A program made the position numbers and the translations under genes. From contig JADFYO010000037.1 in assembly GCA_015233015.1 (NCBI GenBank), positions 1 to 32,309 of the forward strand: a stretch of DNA of 32,309 nt. The letters are read 5' to 3'. Origin of the DNA: Nitrospirota bacterium. GTDB lineage: Bacteria; Nitrospirota; Thermodesulfovibrionia; Thermodesulfovibrionales; Magnetobacteriaceae. The notes under the pieces are model-generated. The model worked only from the letters and a program-made list of their open reading frames with translations. It was not told the origin of the DNA and ran no database searches. Of this stretch, positions 1 through 8,198 are shown in pieces; positions within the stretch are counted from its first letter, which is position 1; every line of letters starts with the position of its first letter.

Positions 1-9
1 AATGCAAAT

Positions 10-77
10 AAAGGAGCATTCTTCGACAAGCTCAGAATGATTCAAATCTTCTTACTTCTTTGAACGCATTTTGGTCT
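10..77. repeat. Partial copy (right arm) of a dispersed inverted-repeat element
   Basis: This stretch matches the right arm of the inverted-repeat element at 18131-18307. Shared blocks are AAAGGAGCAT, CTTCGACA-GCTCA, GATGATTCAA, TTACTTCT and TGAACGCA, followed by a diverged form of the terminal repeat (TTTTGGT here, ACTTGGT there). The left arm, if present, lies outside the window. The copy abuts the obgE stop codon at 84 and may shape the 3' end of that transcript. Similarity was judged by eye. Confidence 0.75.
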
Positions 78-83
78 GAGACG

Positions 84-1181
84 TTAAAGTGGATGTTTAT
101 CTTCCGGGCAGGTCAGCTGCTCGCTATCTTGCCCATGCTCAGGACATTTATTAAACAGAGTATTAACCGGCATCGATTTCTTCAACTCCGTAAGCCTCGC
201 AGAAACATAACTTACCAACTCGTCAAGCCCCTGGTGAGCTACGGCTGATATTGCGAAAAAAGGCATCCCGCGTTCAGCGCAGTATTGCTTTAAAATATTC
301 AGCCTCTCTCCCGCTCCCGCTACATCGAGTTTTGTGCCCACTACTACTTGTTCTTTTCCACCAAGAGTCTCACCATAAAAGCTGAGTTCTTGGTTTATTA
401 CTCCGAGTATGTCAACCGGGTCTTCCTCAATATGCTCTGATATATCTACCAAATGAAGCAACAGAGAGGTTCTCTCGGCATGGCGCAGAAACTGCAGTCC
501 AAGCCCTGCCCCATCATGCGCCCCTTCGATGATGCCCGGGATGTCGGCCACCGTGAAACTCATGTAATTCCTCAGTTTCACCACGCCAAGATTTGGCACA
601 AGCGTGGTAAACGGGTACGCCGCTATCTTTGGCCTTGCCGCGGAGACTGCCCCAATCAGCGTGGATTTGCCGGCATTTGGCATCCCTATAAGCCCCACGT
701 CGGCAATTAATTTTAACTCGAGAATAAGGCCGGCCTCCCCGCCATCTTCGCCGGGTTGGGCAAATTTAGGGGCCTGATACGTCGAGCTTTTAAAGTGCGC
801 ATTGCCCTTCCCACCCCTTCCACCTTGTAATACGACGGCCTCTGCCGAGTCTGTGGTCAGGTCTGCTATGATCTCTTGTGTTTCGGCATTTTTAATCACC
901 GTACCGGCGGGAACTTTTATGATTAGGTCTTCGCCGTTGGCCCCGTGCTGGTTGCTTCCCCTGCCGTGGCCGCCGTTTCTGCCCTTATAGTGCTTCTTAT
1001 ATTTGTGATCCAGGAGGGTGTTTAACTGTGCGTCGACCCTGAAGATTATATCCGCGCCCTTGCCGCCGTCACCGCCGTCAGGGCCGCCCCTGGGTTTAAA
1101 TTTCTCCCTCAGAAAACTTATGCATCCCCTTCCGCCATGTCCGGCCTTCGCGTAAATTGTAACATAATCAACGAATTTCAT
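84..1181 (-). CDS. obgE: Obg-family ribosome-associated GTPase ObgE/CgtA
   Basis: This protein of 365 residues is an Obg GTPase, which acts in late 50S ribosome assembly and stress signalling. The N-terminal glycine-rich Obg fold (about residues 1-158) begins MKFVDYV, has GGRGGKGN, and leads into the G domain. G1 is GMPNAGKST, the switch II region is DIPGIIEGAH, the G4 element is TKLD in place of the usual NKxD, and G5 is ISAVA. The C-terminal tail is short and has no OCT domain. I chose the ATG at 1181 because MKFVDYV is the usual family start; an in-frame TTG at 1214 would add 11 unlikely residues. It is the last gene of rplU-rpmA-obgE, a conserved order, though a hairpin with a T-tract lies between rpmA and this gene. 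Confidence 0.96.
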   Translation of the reverse strand: MKFVDYVTIYAKAGHGGRGCISFLREKFKPRGGPDGGDGGKGADIIFRVDAQLNTLLDHKYKKHYKGRNGGHGRGSNQHGANGEDLIIKVPAGTVIKNAETQEIIADLTTDSAEAVVLQGGRGGKGNAHFKSSTYQAPKFAQPGEDGGEAGLILELKLIADVGLIGMPNAGKSTLIGAVSAARPKIAAYPFTTLVPNLGVVKLRNYMSFTVADIPGIIEGAHDGAGLGLQFLRHAERTSLLLHLVDISEHIEEDPVDILGVINQELSFYGETLGGKEQVVVGTKLDVAGAGERLNILKQYCAERGMPFFAISAVAHQGLDELVSYVSARLTELKKSMPVNTLFNKCPEHGQDSEQLTCPEDKHPL

Positions 1182-1210
1182 AGGCTGCCCGCGATGTTTT
1201 ATTGTAAGAA

Positions 1211-1240
1211 ACAAAAACGGGGAGAAGGCTTCCCCCCGTT
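1211..1240 (-). terminator. Hairpin with T-tract between rpmA and obgE
   Basis: Read on the minus strand, AACGGGG pairs with CCCCGTT, extended by GAAG/CTTC across one mismatch, and is followed by TTTTTGTTTC. This has the form of an intrinsic terminator between rpmA and obgE, and could attenuate obgE relative to the ribosomal protein genes. Function is inferred from structure only. Confidence 0.6.
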
Positions 1241-1271
1241 AAGACATGCTTATTGTAATATTCTATAAGAC

Positions 1272-1538
1272 TCAGGCTTGAACCGCTAAGGGATATACGC
1301 TGATCTTCTGCCTCGTCTTGTCCTTTCTCTCGAATTTAACTACGCCGTCTATCTTTGAGAACAACGTGTCGTCAGAGCCTATGCCTACGTTTGTGCCGGG
1401 GTGAAAATGCGTCCCGCGCTGCCTGACAAGGATACTGCCCGCCGTGACGGCCTGACCGCCGTATCTCTTAACCCCCAGACGTTTTGCCTTGCTGTCTCTT
1501 CCGTTTCTTGTGCTTCCAACGCCTTTTTTGTGTGCCAC
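1272..1538 (-). CDS. rpmA: 50S ribosomal protein L27
   Basis: The 88-residue product is bacterial ribosomal protein L27, a 50S component near the peptidyl-transferase centre. It begins [17 protein letters not shown] and contains the family core [23 protein letters not shown] and [11 protein letters not shown]. There is no N-terminal extension of the Firmicutes type that needs protease processing. The start codon is GTG at 1538, preceded by GGAGG lying inside the last codons of rplU, three bases upstream, which suggests translational coupling. Confidence 0.97.
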   Translation of the reverse strand: MAHKKGVGSTRNGRDSKAKRLGVKRYGGQAVTAGSILVRQRGTHFHPGTNVGIGSDDTLFSKIDGVVKFERKDKTRQKISVYPLAVQA

Positions 1539-1541
1539 GGT

Positions 1542-1856
1542 TTATCCTCCGATTATCTCTTCAATCTTTATCTTTGTGAATGGCTGCCTGTGGACTATGT
1601 GTTTTCTGTGGGCCTTGCGCGGTTTCATCTTAAATACCTCAACTTTCTTATCTCTGCCGCCACTGACCAACAGTGCCTTCACCTCTGCACCCTCCACATA
1701 TGGCTTTCCAATAGATAACTTCTCATCTTTATAGAGCAACATCACCTTATCGATTGTGATAATATCGCCGTCGTTGCCCACAATCTTTTCTACCTTGAGT
1801 ATTTCGTTGGTCGTAACCCTGTGCTGCTTGCCGCCCATTTCTATTATCGCGTACAT
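1542..1856 (-). CDS. rplU: 50S ribosomal protein L21
   Basis: The 104-residue product is ribosomal protein L21, a 23S rRNA-binding part of the large subunit. It starts MYAIIEMGGKQHRV, has the middle motif VEGAEVKA, and near its end KPRKAHRKHIVHRQPFT, which corresponds to the KRRKxxRKxxGHRQ-type signature. It is the first gene of rplU-rpmA-obgE. An AAGGAGG site sits ahead of the ATG, and a clear sigma-70-like promoter lies about 60 bases upstream. Confidence 0.97.
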   Translation of the reverse strand: MYAIIEMGGKQHRVTTNEILKVEKIVGNDGDIITIDKVMLLYKDEKLSIGKPYVEGAEVKALLVSGGRDKKVEVFKMKPRKAHRKHIVHRQPFTKIKIEEIIGG

Positions 1857-1908
1857 CGACTACTGCCTCCTTACTTAATTAAGCTCTCACTAATCACACT
1901 CAACAGAT

Positions 1909-1938
1909 ATTACAACATAAATTATAATGTTTTGTCAA
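1909..1938 (-). promoter_or_regulatory. Sigma-70-like promoter for rplU-rpmA-obgE
   Basis: On the minus strand the -35 box is a perfect TTGACA (1933-1938), then 18 bases, then TGTAAT (1909-1914), five of six matches to the -10 consensus. It lies about 50-80 bases before the rplU start, leaving a short leader with an AAGGAGG ribosome-binding site. Confidence 0.7.
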
Positions 1939-1951
1939 AATTTATTTATTC

Positions 1952-3271
1952 CTACCGGCACGAGGCCAGGTCTTTTTCCACAGTACATGATGTCATGGGT
2001 GTGCCGTTTTTGTCCCTGAGGGTTACGCTCCAGCCGTCCCCAGCCGGCTCGATAGTCGCAAAACCGAAGGCAGACAGACTTTTTACCGTTTTCAGGGTCT
2101 TAAGGCCAATCCTATAGCCCTGAACCTTTGAAGATATAGCGGGATAGAGCAGCGTTCCGCCATTGCCGATGATAAACTGGGGCGGTGTGCCCTGTTCGTT
2201 AAAGCTGAACATGTCAAACACGTTCAGGTGCCCGGAGATAACCATGTCATACTTTGACAGCAGTGTATCCCACTGCGCCGATCTGAATGCGGTTTGAAGT
2301 GTGGCGTTGAGAGTTCTGAGCCTGTCCACGGGTTTTTTCTCAGGGTCTTCGGTTAATGCCCAAATCGGTCTGTTGGTGAGAAACCAGCGGTGGACAGCGG
2401 TGGTGTTGTCATATGTCTTAATGTATGAGGAATATCTGCTGGATTTAACCGCTTTGAATGTGTCGTCATCCGCGTTTGTGGAGTCTAATACGCTTAGGGT
2501 GAGTGTATCGAGGACGACGTTATAAGGTTCCGAGTAATTCTCACATTTCTCCCGATATGGAAACGGGTCAAGGAGCCGGAACCATCCCTTTGGATTTAAT
2601 ACGCAGTTCTCCCTTTCGCCTCTGAGAAATATCCACGGGGCGGCGGGCAGCAGATTTCGCGCCGGTATCAGCAAGTCGGCCTCCCACGCGTCCCAGTTGT
2701 CGCCATAAGGGCTTGTGAGGCAGCCGCCCTGTTCCTGCGGGCAGATGGTATCGCGATACATATAATCCCCTGTGTGGATGATTAAGTCTGGCTTATAGCG
2801 GGCAGCCGCTTCGGAAATATCGGGGAAAGCCCACGCGTCGTTGTAATTACAGCTCTGTACCTCATCGTCGGCAATCTTACATCCCGTATCCCCAATTACC
2901 AGAATGCGGGTGGGGGATTTCTTAGGCAGCGGCAGCGCCTCGCCTTCAATCGATACGCTCTTTGCCTCAGGCGGTACCGCCGTCTCACACACCGTTACAT
3001 CCCAGTCACTTTTCTCCTTCACATTCGGAATCTCTGGCCGCATACGCATGTGCACGGACTCCGCGTCGATGACAGCATCGGGGCATACACCCCCCTTTGT
3101 CACAGCCCTCGCAATAACGCCGCCGTTAGGGCCAAGCTCTACCCACTTATATAAGGGCTTAGAATACTTCGCTGCCGGTGGCTTAGAGGCAGTACCGCCG
3201 CACTGTGCCAGAAACGGCAGAATAAATAGCCAGCAGAGCAGGCGGCTTAATAAATAAAATTGCTTTCTCAC
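1952..3271 (-). CDS. Calcineurin-like metallophosphoesterase, predicted lipoprotein
   Basis: The 439-residue protein has a hydrophobic signal (residues about 6-23) ending in a lipobox, LAQC, with Cys24 as the likely lipidated residue, so it should be anchored in the envelope. Metallophosphoesterase motifs follow: ILVIGDTGC (about 123-131), IIHTGDY (164-170), RGERENC (217-223, in the place of GNHE) and SGHLNVFD in the C-terminal half, consistent with a two-metal site. The start is a GTG at 3271 with only a weak Shine-Dalgarno. Substrate is unknown; purple-acid-phosphatase-like phosphomonoesterases or nucleotidases are possible. It sits alone between the ribosomal operon and a membrane protein on the same strand. 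Confidence 0.85.
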   Translation of the reverse strand: MRKQFYLLSRLLCWLFILPFLAQCGGTASKPPAAKYSKPLYKWVELGPNGGVIARAVTKGGVCPDAVIDAESVHMRMRPEIPNVKEKSDWDVTVCETAVPPEAKSVSIEGEALPLPKKSPTRILVIGDTGCKIADDEVQSCNYNDAWAFPDISEAAARYKPDLIIHTGDYMYRDTICPQEQGGCLTSPYGDNWDAWEADLLIPARNLLPAAPWIFLRGERENCVLNPKGWFRLLDPFPYREKCENYSEPYNVVLDTLTLSVLDSTNADDDTFKAVKSSRYSSYIKTYDNTTAVHRWFLTNRPIWALTEDPEKKPVDRLRTLNATLQTAFRSAQWDTLLSKYDMVISGHLNVFDMFSFNEQGTPPQFIIGNGGTLLYPAISSKVQGYRIGLKTLKTVKSLSAFGFATIEPAGDGWSVTLRDKNGTPMTSCTVEKDLASCR

Positions 3272-3328
3272 GGTGTGCTTTTATAATAATAGAAATGCCG
3301 GTATAAGTCAAGCGGCGTACGCGCTTCG

Positions 3329-5095
3329 TTATATGCGGCTGATGGCAAGGTCATATCGCGGCATGAAATAATGTCTCCTGTCTTTTGTCAAAACTATAAT
3401 AGACAGCCTGTGCTGCCCCTTGTCAATTAACGAAACAGGGATTTCGATTTCAAAGCCTGTTCGACGCGCTTTTATCTGATAACCTACGTCAGCCCTGTAT
3501 AAACCATAGAAGGCGGGAAATAACTTTTCATCGATTTTTATGTATATGCCGCCGGCGATATCTTTTTTTACAGCATCAACTGCCCAGCCTTCAATCTTCA
3601 TGATGTTATGGTTATCATCTAACACGACCTGCCCGTTAATCTTGTTCATGTTCTCCCCGTTAAGTACGCCTGAGCACAAAGCAGCGGAGTTCAGGGCGCT
3701 GAGGCTGCCAAGAGGAGGCAGAAAGGGACGCTGAAAGACGCTGTATTGTAATTTTTCCAATTCGGCTGCACTTTCTCTGAGCAGCTCCGGTGCAGGATAC
3801 TGAAAACGCTCCAGAACTTCATCAGGCTGATACCTGTAAGTGGATAAGTAGTAAGCCAGTATTTCCCTTCTCAGTTTTTCCGACCTGCCGCTTTTATATC
3901 CGTCTATGAAGGAATTAATAATGCTTACCAGCATGAATATCGATAAGGCAATAACTATGGTTCCGGTAAGTTTGTTCAGTTTTTCACCTGACGATACAAG
4001 CCCCAGATAAATCACATAGAGGCAAATTGGTATCATAAGCACAAAGGTTATATATCTGTCAGTCATAGTCCAGTAGTTAGGTAAAAGACCGGCACGTCCA
4101 ATAGCAATGAGAATGACCGTAACTAAAAAATAGCAAAGGGAGGCTATCCAGAATGAATATTTTTGCAGGAAGTTTCTATTTACAAATAGTAGGAGTAACA
4201 GACTGGCAGCGACAATAAAAAAACCGGAAATAAGTCTGACAGTCGTGCCGGAGAACAGGGAGCTGCCCGTCGTATATAAAAAGAAGTTAATGGTTGCAAC
4301 CGGATATTTTAAGAAGCCGTCTAAGGCGGGGTGCTGAGAAGGTTTTACGTAATTATGAAAATACAGGATAAACACTACCGCGCCAATAGCAGCCCACAGA
4401 AGGAGCATCTTAGTTCTATTTATTTTGCCTGAAACTAGTATTTGGAAAAAACCCGCCGGCCACACAAGCAGTCCCGAAATAATAGAAAACGAGGCGGCAG
4501 CCGCACTCACAGCGCCGAAAAAAAACTGCAACGGTAGATTATATTTATTTGTGGCTGAATTGATTTTCGACAGGAAATGAAAAGTAAGCAGCCCAAATAA
4601 AACGCAGTAGTAGATGCAGCTTTGATTTGCCCATAATATGTTTTCCCATGACCTCAGGCTTAGGATTATGTATGGAACGGGAAGGAAAAAAATCAGATAT
4701 GACTTCTTCTCAAGTATTTTCCTGAATTCGATATAAATCACAAGCAGGGCAATAATCATAGACAACTGTGTAAAAATCATCTCTGATTTTGAGTTGCAGG
4801 AGGTCAGCGAGCCAATGAAAATCTTGCCAATTCTCTGAGTTGCCGGCCTGTGTTCGTTATGCTGTTCAAACAGTTCTATAAGGGTATGTCTGCCCTGGAG
4901 AAATGAATTAACCCTGTGCATCTCATCCCACTCATCCATATAAGGGACGTTGACGCCAAACATCGATAAATACACAAACATAATCAAAACAGGCAGCACG
5001 CATAAAACAACCATTAGCCTAAGAATTAAAGACGAAGGGGGATAATCCCCCTTCACCCCTGTGCCGCCATTCGGCGGCTTCTGTACTCCGTTCAT
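3329..5095 (-). CDS. Polytopic membrane protein with C-terminal soluble domain, possibly GT-C-like
   Basis: The 588-residue protein has about eleven or twelve predicted membrane segments between residues 27 and 400, then a soluble C-terminal domain (about 485-588) containing IEGWAVD and LSIIVLTKDRRHY. The first loop carries acidic and His-rich motifs, YMDEWDEMHRV and QHNEHRPATQRI, recalling the acidic loop of GT-C glycosyltransferases; that link is an inference. Residues about 2-26 are encoded by the dispersed repeat at 5020-5090. The ATG at 5095 has an AAGAG just upstream; the alternative ATG at 5014 (Met28) begins right at the first membrane helix but has no clear Shine-Dalgarno. The gene diverges from the sugar cluster at 5216 and may work with it. 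Confidence 0.65.
   Translation of the reverse strand: MNGVQKPPNGGTGVKGDYPPSSLILRLMVVLCVLPVLIMFVYLSMFGVNVPYMDEWDEMHRVNSFLQGRHTLIELFEQHNEHRPATQRIGKIFIGSLTSCNSKSEMIFTQLSMIIALLVIYIEFRKILEKKSYLIFFLPVPYIILSLRSWENILWANQSCIYYCVLFGLLTFHFLSKINSATNKYNLPLQFFFGAVSAAAASFSIISGLLVWPAGFFQILVSGKINRTKMLLLWAAIGAVVFILYFHNYVKPSQHPALDGFLKYPVATINFFLYTTGSSLFSGTTVRLISGFFIVAASLLLLLFVNRNFLQKYSFWIASLCYFLVTVILIAIGRAGLLPNYWTMTDRYITFVLMIPICLYVIYLGLVSSGEKLNKLTGTIVIALSIFMLVSIINSFIDGYKSGRSEKLRREILAYYLSTYRYQPDEVLERFQYPAPELLRESAAELEKLQYSVFQRPFLPPLGSLSALNSAALCSGVLNGENMNKINGQVVLDDNHNIMKIEGWAVDAVKKDIAGGIYIKIDEKLFPAFYGLYRADVGYQIKARRTGFEIEIPVSLIDKGQHRLSIIVLTKDRRHYFMPRYDLAISRI
5020..5090 (-). repeat. Dispersed GC-hairpin repeat, copy A
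   Basis: Positions 5020-5062 are, on the minus strand, identical over 43 bases to 11263-11305. The adjoining 5063-5090 matches 11203-11227 with a few changes, including a GCCGCC/GGCGGC hairpin. The core (5034-5054) is a perfect palindrome, GAAGGGGGAT-T-ATCCCCCTTC. Copy B carries about 35 extra bases between the two hairpins. Copy A lies inside the coding sequence of the membrane protein. Confidence 0.85.
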
Positions 5096-5146
5096 ATCTC
5101 TTCAAGTCCTTGCCATATCTTACTTTATACCGTCTAAAAAGTAAAG

Positions 5147-5161
5147 GCTGCGAAGCGCAGC
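5147..5161. other. Perfect small hairpin in the divergent intergenic region
   Basis: GCTGCG pairs with CGCAGC around an AAG loop. It lies between the divergent membrane-protein gene and the pseG-like gene. No function is evident; it could be an operator, or an end of a read-through transcript on the minus strand, where TTTACTTTTTAG follows. Confidence 0.4.
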
Positions 5162-5176
5162 TTAATGTCTGTTGGA

Positions 5177-5204
5177 TTGCCTGTATTGAGCCTGTCATGA
5201 TAAT
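5177..5204 (+). promoter_or_regulatory. Candidate promoter for the sugar cluster
   Basis: TTGCCT (5177-5182), 16 bases, GATAAT (5199-5204; five of six to TATAAT). The start codon at 5216 is only 11 bases from the -10 box, giving a very short leader and no Shine-Dalgarno. Confidence 0.4.
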
Positions 5205-5215
5205 GTAGATGTGTT

Positions 5216-6214
5216 ATGGATGTTGTAATTCGGGCTGACGCGTATCCCGCAATCGGCACGGGGCATTTGATGCGGTGTCTTGCCCTCGGTCAGTCGTTTA
5301 AGGACAGCGGAATGAGCGTAGGATTCGTCACATACTGCGAAGCCGCAGGGCTTCTTGAGAGGCTGTCGTCGCTGGAGGAGGGGTTTGAGATTACGCCTCT
5401 TAAAAGCAAGTCAGACACCGTTCTCCCGCCCTCTCGATGGGCAGTCGTTGACGGCGTCGCCTTTGACATGAGCTTTCATAAATCTATGAAAGACTCTGGC
5501 TCTAAACTCCTTATAATCGACGACATGGCAGCCCTTGAGTTTTATCACTGCGACATAGTCTTAAATCAGAACCTCCACGCTGACAGCCTTAAATACAACA
5601 TCAGTCCCGGAACAAAACTCCTCTTGGGGCCGGAGTATATCCTCCTTAGGCGCGAGTTTATTAAATACCGGGGAGTAGAAAAGGGCGTCGCCGACAAGTG
5701 CGTTAACGTCCTGATAACCCTTGGCGGGGCCGACAGGGAAAATTTCACTCAGAAGGTTCTGTCTTCGATCAGGAATGTAGAAGATATAGTAATTACTGTA
5801 GTGGTGGGCGCTGGAAATCCTAACATCGGGCAGATAAAAACGGTAAAAACGGAAAGTCCCGTAACAATTTTGCAAAATGTTAAAGACATGGCTAGCCTCA
5901 TGGCCTCACAAGACATTGCCGTCACATCCGGGGGCACTACCGTGTGGGAACTTGCCTTTATGGGTGTGCCCAGCGTGGTGGGCAGAATTGCCCCCATTGA
6001 GGACTATCTGGTTGCCGGGCTAAACAGCAGGGGATTATTTATCGACACAGGATGGTTTGAGAATGCAACAGAAGACGAAATCAGGGGAAATCTGTTAAAA
6101 TTATCATCAAATATGAAACTGCGAAGGCATATGTCCACACTTGGGCAAAGACTTGTCGATGGTTACGGCTACAGCAGGGTAATCGAGGCGATGGCAGCCG
6201 CGGTCAAAACATAA
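5216..6214 (+). CDS. PseG/SpsG-like nucleotide-sugar hydrolase (GT28-like fold)
   Basis: The 332-residue product resembles PseG, which releases UDP from UDP-2,4-diacetamido-2,4,6-trideoxy-altrose in pseudaminic acid synthesis, and the related SpsG proteins. It opens VIRADAYPAIGTGHLMRC, with His17 in the position of the catalytic His of characterised PseG. The C-terminal half has TLGGADRENF and the nucleotide-binding segment SGGTTVWELAFMGVPS (238-253). It leads a plus-strand run with ten bases to the next gene, which also includes a PseI-type synthase, supporting a sugar-acid role. No good Shine-Dalgarno precedes the ATG. The exact substrate cannot be told, since the upstream enzymes PseB, PseC and PseH are not in the window. 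Confidence 0.85.
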   Translation: MDVVIRADAYPAIGTGHLMRCLALGQSFKDSGMSVGFVTYCEAAGLLERLSSLEEGFEITPLKSKSDTVLPPSRWAVVDGVAFDMSFHKSMKDSGSKLLIIDDMAALEFYHCDIVLNQNLHADSLKYNISPGTKLLLGPEYILLRREFIKYRGVEKGVADKCVNVLITLGGADRENFTQKVLSSIRNVEDIVITVVVGAGNPNIGQIKTVKTESPVTILQNVKDMASLMASQDIAVTSGGTTVWELAFMGVPSVVGRIAPIEDYLVAGLNSRGLFIDTGWFENATEDEIRGNLLKLSSNMKLRRHMSTLGQRLVDGYGYSRVIEAMAAAVKT

Positions 6215-6224
6215 TAATGAGGAT

Positions 6225-7190
6225 ATGAATGTGAAATCTGATTTCAATGGCACACGCTGTGTTGTAACTGGAGGGGCCGGGGTAATCGGCAAGGAACTCC
6301 TTAGTATTTTGCAAGCGTCACACTGTCCTGTCCTGTCAATAGATAAAAACCCGCTTCCCGAAGGCTTCAATTCCACGGGCATAACTCATATAGTCAAAGA
6401 CCTCGCTATAGACTCCTTAGACGAGATAGACGAGTTTCGGCCAGAGATATTTTTCCACCTCGCGGCGGCCTTCGGGCGCTCGAAGGAATCCCCTGACTTC
6501 TGGGAGGTCAACTGGAAAGATAATACGCTCTTAAGCCACAGAACTACCGACGCGGCGCGCCGCATCGATAGCCTGCGCGTATTTGTCTTCGCCTCGTCGT
6601 ATCTTATATATTCTACGGCCCTCTATATGTCGGGCGCACTACGGCACGACCCGGTTTATCTAAAAGAGAACTCCCCGGTTTATCCTCGTAACATCACCGG
6701 CGCTTCGAAGTATTACACAGAGAAGGAGCTTGATTTTATCAGGGAATACTTCAGGCCGGAATTAAGAACCGTCTGCGCGCGAATATACCGCGTCTATGGC
6801 AGAGGCTCCAAAGACGTTATATCGCGATGGGTGAGGGCTGCCCTGAACAACGACCCGCTTGAGGTCTATAACAAGGATAACCGTTTTGATTATATCTATG
6901 CCCGCGATGTGGCCGAGGGGCTTTACAGGCTTGCTATGGCAGAGGAAGCGGAGGGTATCGTAAACCTCGGCTCAGGCAAAAGCCACAGCGTCGATGATGT
7001 CTTAAACACCATTTTCTCATTCAATAATGTAAAAATAATTGACCGCGGCAGGACCGAAGACTACGAAAACAGCGCGGCAGACATCGGACTGCTTAGAAAT
7101 CTCACAAAGTGGCAGCCCCCGACAACCCTTTCCGAGGGCATAGGCCAGATAGTCAGATACGAACGGGAGGTCTCGAAGTCCGCCCTATGA
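6225..7190 (+). CDS. NAD-dependent epimerase/dehydratase (extended SDR) with atypical active site
   Basis: The 321-residue protein is an extended short-chain dehydrogenase of the nucleotide-sugar epimerase type. The Rossmann motif is TGGAGVIG (15-22), followed by Asp40 (VLSID), FFHLAAAFG (76-84), FASSYLIYS (122-130) and FDYIYARDVAEG (221-232). The usual YxxxK is TGASK (158-162): Lys162 is kept but the Tyr position is Thr158, so catalysis, if any, must differ from the family norm. The next-nearest Tyr residues are 163 and 164. It starts ten bases after the pseG-like gene and its stop overlaps the next ATG (ATGA). The likely role is modification of a nucleotide sugar for the same product as its neighbours. 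Confidence 0.85.
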   Translation: MNVKSDFNGTRCVVTGGAGVIGKELLSILQASHCPVLSIDKNPLPEGFNSTGITHIVKDLAIDSLDEIDEFRPEIFFHLAAAFGRSKESPDFWEVNWKDNTLLSHRTTDAARRIDSLRVFVFASSYLIYSTALYMSGALRHDPVYLKENSPVYPRNITGASKYYTEKELDFIREYFRPELRTVCARIYRVYGRGSKDVISRWVRAALNNDPLEVYNKDNRFDYIYARDVAEGLYRLAMAEEAEGIVNLGSGKSHSVDDVLNTIFSFNNVKIIDRGRTEDYENSAADIGLLRNLTKWQPPTTLSEGIGQIVRYEREVSKSAL

Positions 7191-8197
7191 ATATTCTTAT
7201 CACAAGCGCCTCGAAAAAGGTAACCCTTGTTAAATGTTTTAAAGAGGCCGTCAAGAAAGAATGTAGTGGTGGTGGAAGAGTATATGCCGCCGATGTAAAC
7301 CCGCTCTCTGCGGCGCTTTACGCGGCAGACGGCCATTTTCTTGTCCCTCCGGACAATGACCCCAGGTTTATTGCCACGCTGATTAAGCTCTGCAAGGCCA
7401 ATAAGATAAAGCTGATTGTGCCGACAAGGGACGAAGAGCTCCCCGTGTTCGCAGCCGCTAAGGAAAGGTTTTGCTCGATTGGAACAACCGTGATGGCAGC
7501 CCCCCCTGAGACGATTGCCATATGTCAGGATAAAAGGCTGTTCGTGAATTATTGTCTGTTTCAGGGAATTGGGATACCGCGCTGCTATGACATCTCCCCT
7601 GAGGGAGTGGCCTTGGATCGTATAAGTTATCCGGCCTTTTTAAAACCCCGATTTGGGAAAGGAAGCGCAGGCACAGTGCGCGTCGACAACGAAGACGCGC
7701 TTAAGTATCTGCTAAAGTGCGAACCAGACGCAATCGTTCAGGAGTATGTGCGGGCGGATGAATATACGATAGATGTGTTTGCCGATTTTACGCGGCAGGT
7801 GATCTCGGTTGTCCCGCGCCTGCGGGCAGGGGTTTTTGGCGGCGAGTCGTTTATTGGGAAAACAGTAAACAACCCGTTACTAACTGCCGCGGCGGTAAGG
7901 CTTTCAGAGATGCTGGGGTTGGTTGGGCATAATACGGTGCAGTGTTTCTTAGATGACGGCAATGTAAAGTTCATAGAGGTAAACCCGCGTTACGGCGGCG
8001 GTGCCTCGTTAGGGATTGCCGCGGGGGCGGATACGCCTAGCTTTCTCATAAAACTATTAAAGGGCGAGAAGTTAAATCCAGTGATTGGACAATTCAAAGA
8101 CGGCCTCTACATGCTCAGATATACGGACGATATGTATCTGGACGCCTCGTTTTTTGAAAACGCTCTGGATTGCTCACGCCAGAAGGGGAGCCAGTGA
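7187..8197 (+). CDS. ATP-grasp ligase, carbamoyl-phosphate-synthase-like
   Basis: The 336-residue product is an ATP-grasp enzyme (PylC/CarB-like). An N-terminal pre-ATP-grasp domain begins MNILITSASKK and has VIPTRDEE-like LIVPTRDEELP (77-86). The ATP-binding part has FLKPRFGKGSAG (151-162) and VQEYV (184-188). The metal-binding signature is FIEVNPRYGGG (262-272) with conserved Glu, Asn and Arg. Such enzymes join a carboxylate to an amine or thiol through an acyl phosphate. In this operon it could attach an amino acid or acyl group to a sugar, an inference. The ATG at 7187 was chosen over an upstream in-frame start because it overlaps the previous stop and begins the conserved domain. Confidence 0.85.
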   Translation: MNILITSASKKVTLVKCFKEAVKKECSGGGRVYAADVNPLSAALYAADGHFLVPPDNDPRFIATLIKLCKANKIKLIVPTRDEELPVFAAAKERFCSIGTTVMAAPPETIAICQDKRLFVNYCLFQGIGIPRCYDISPEGVALDRISYPAFLKPRFGKGSAGTVRVDNEDALKYLLKCEPDAIVQEYVRADEYTIDVFADFTRQVISVVPRLRAGVFGGESFIGKTVNNPLLTAAAVRLSEMLGLVGHNTVQCFLDDGNVKFIEVNPRYGGGASLGIAAGADTPSFLIKLLKGEKLNPVIGQFKDGLYMLRYTDDMYLDASFFENALDCSRQKGSQ

Positions 8198-8198
8198 A

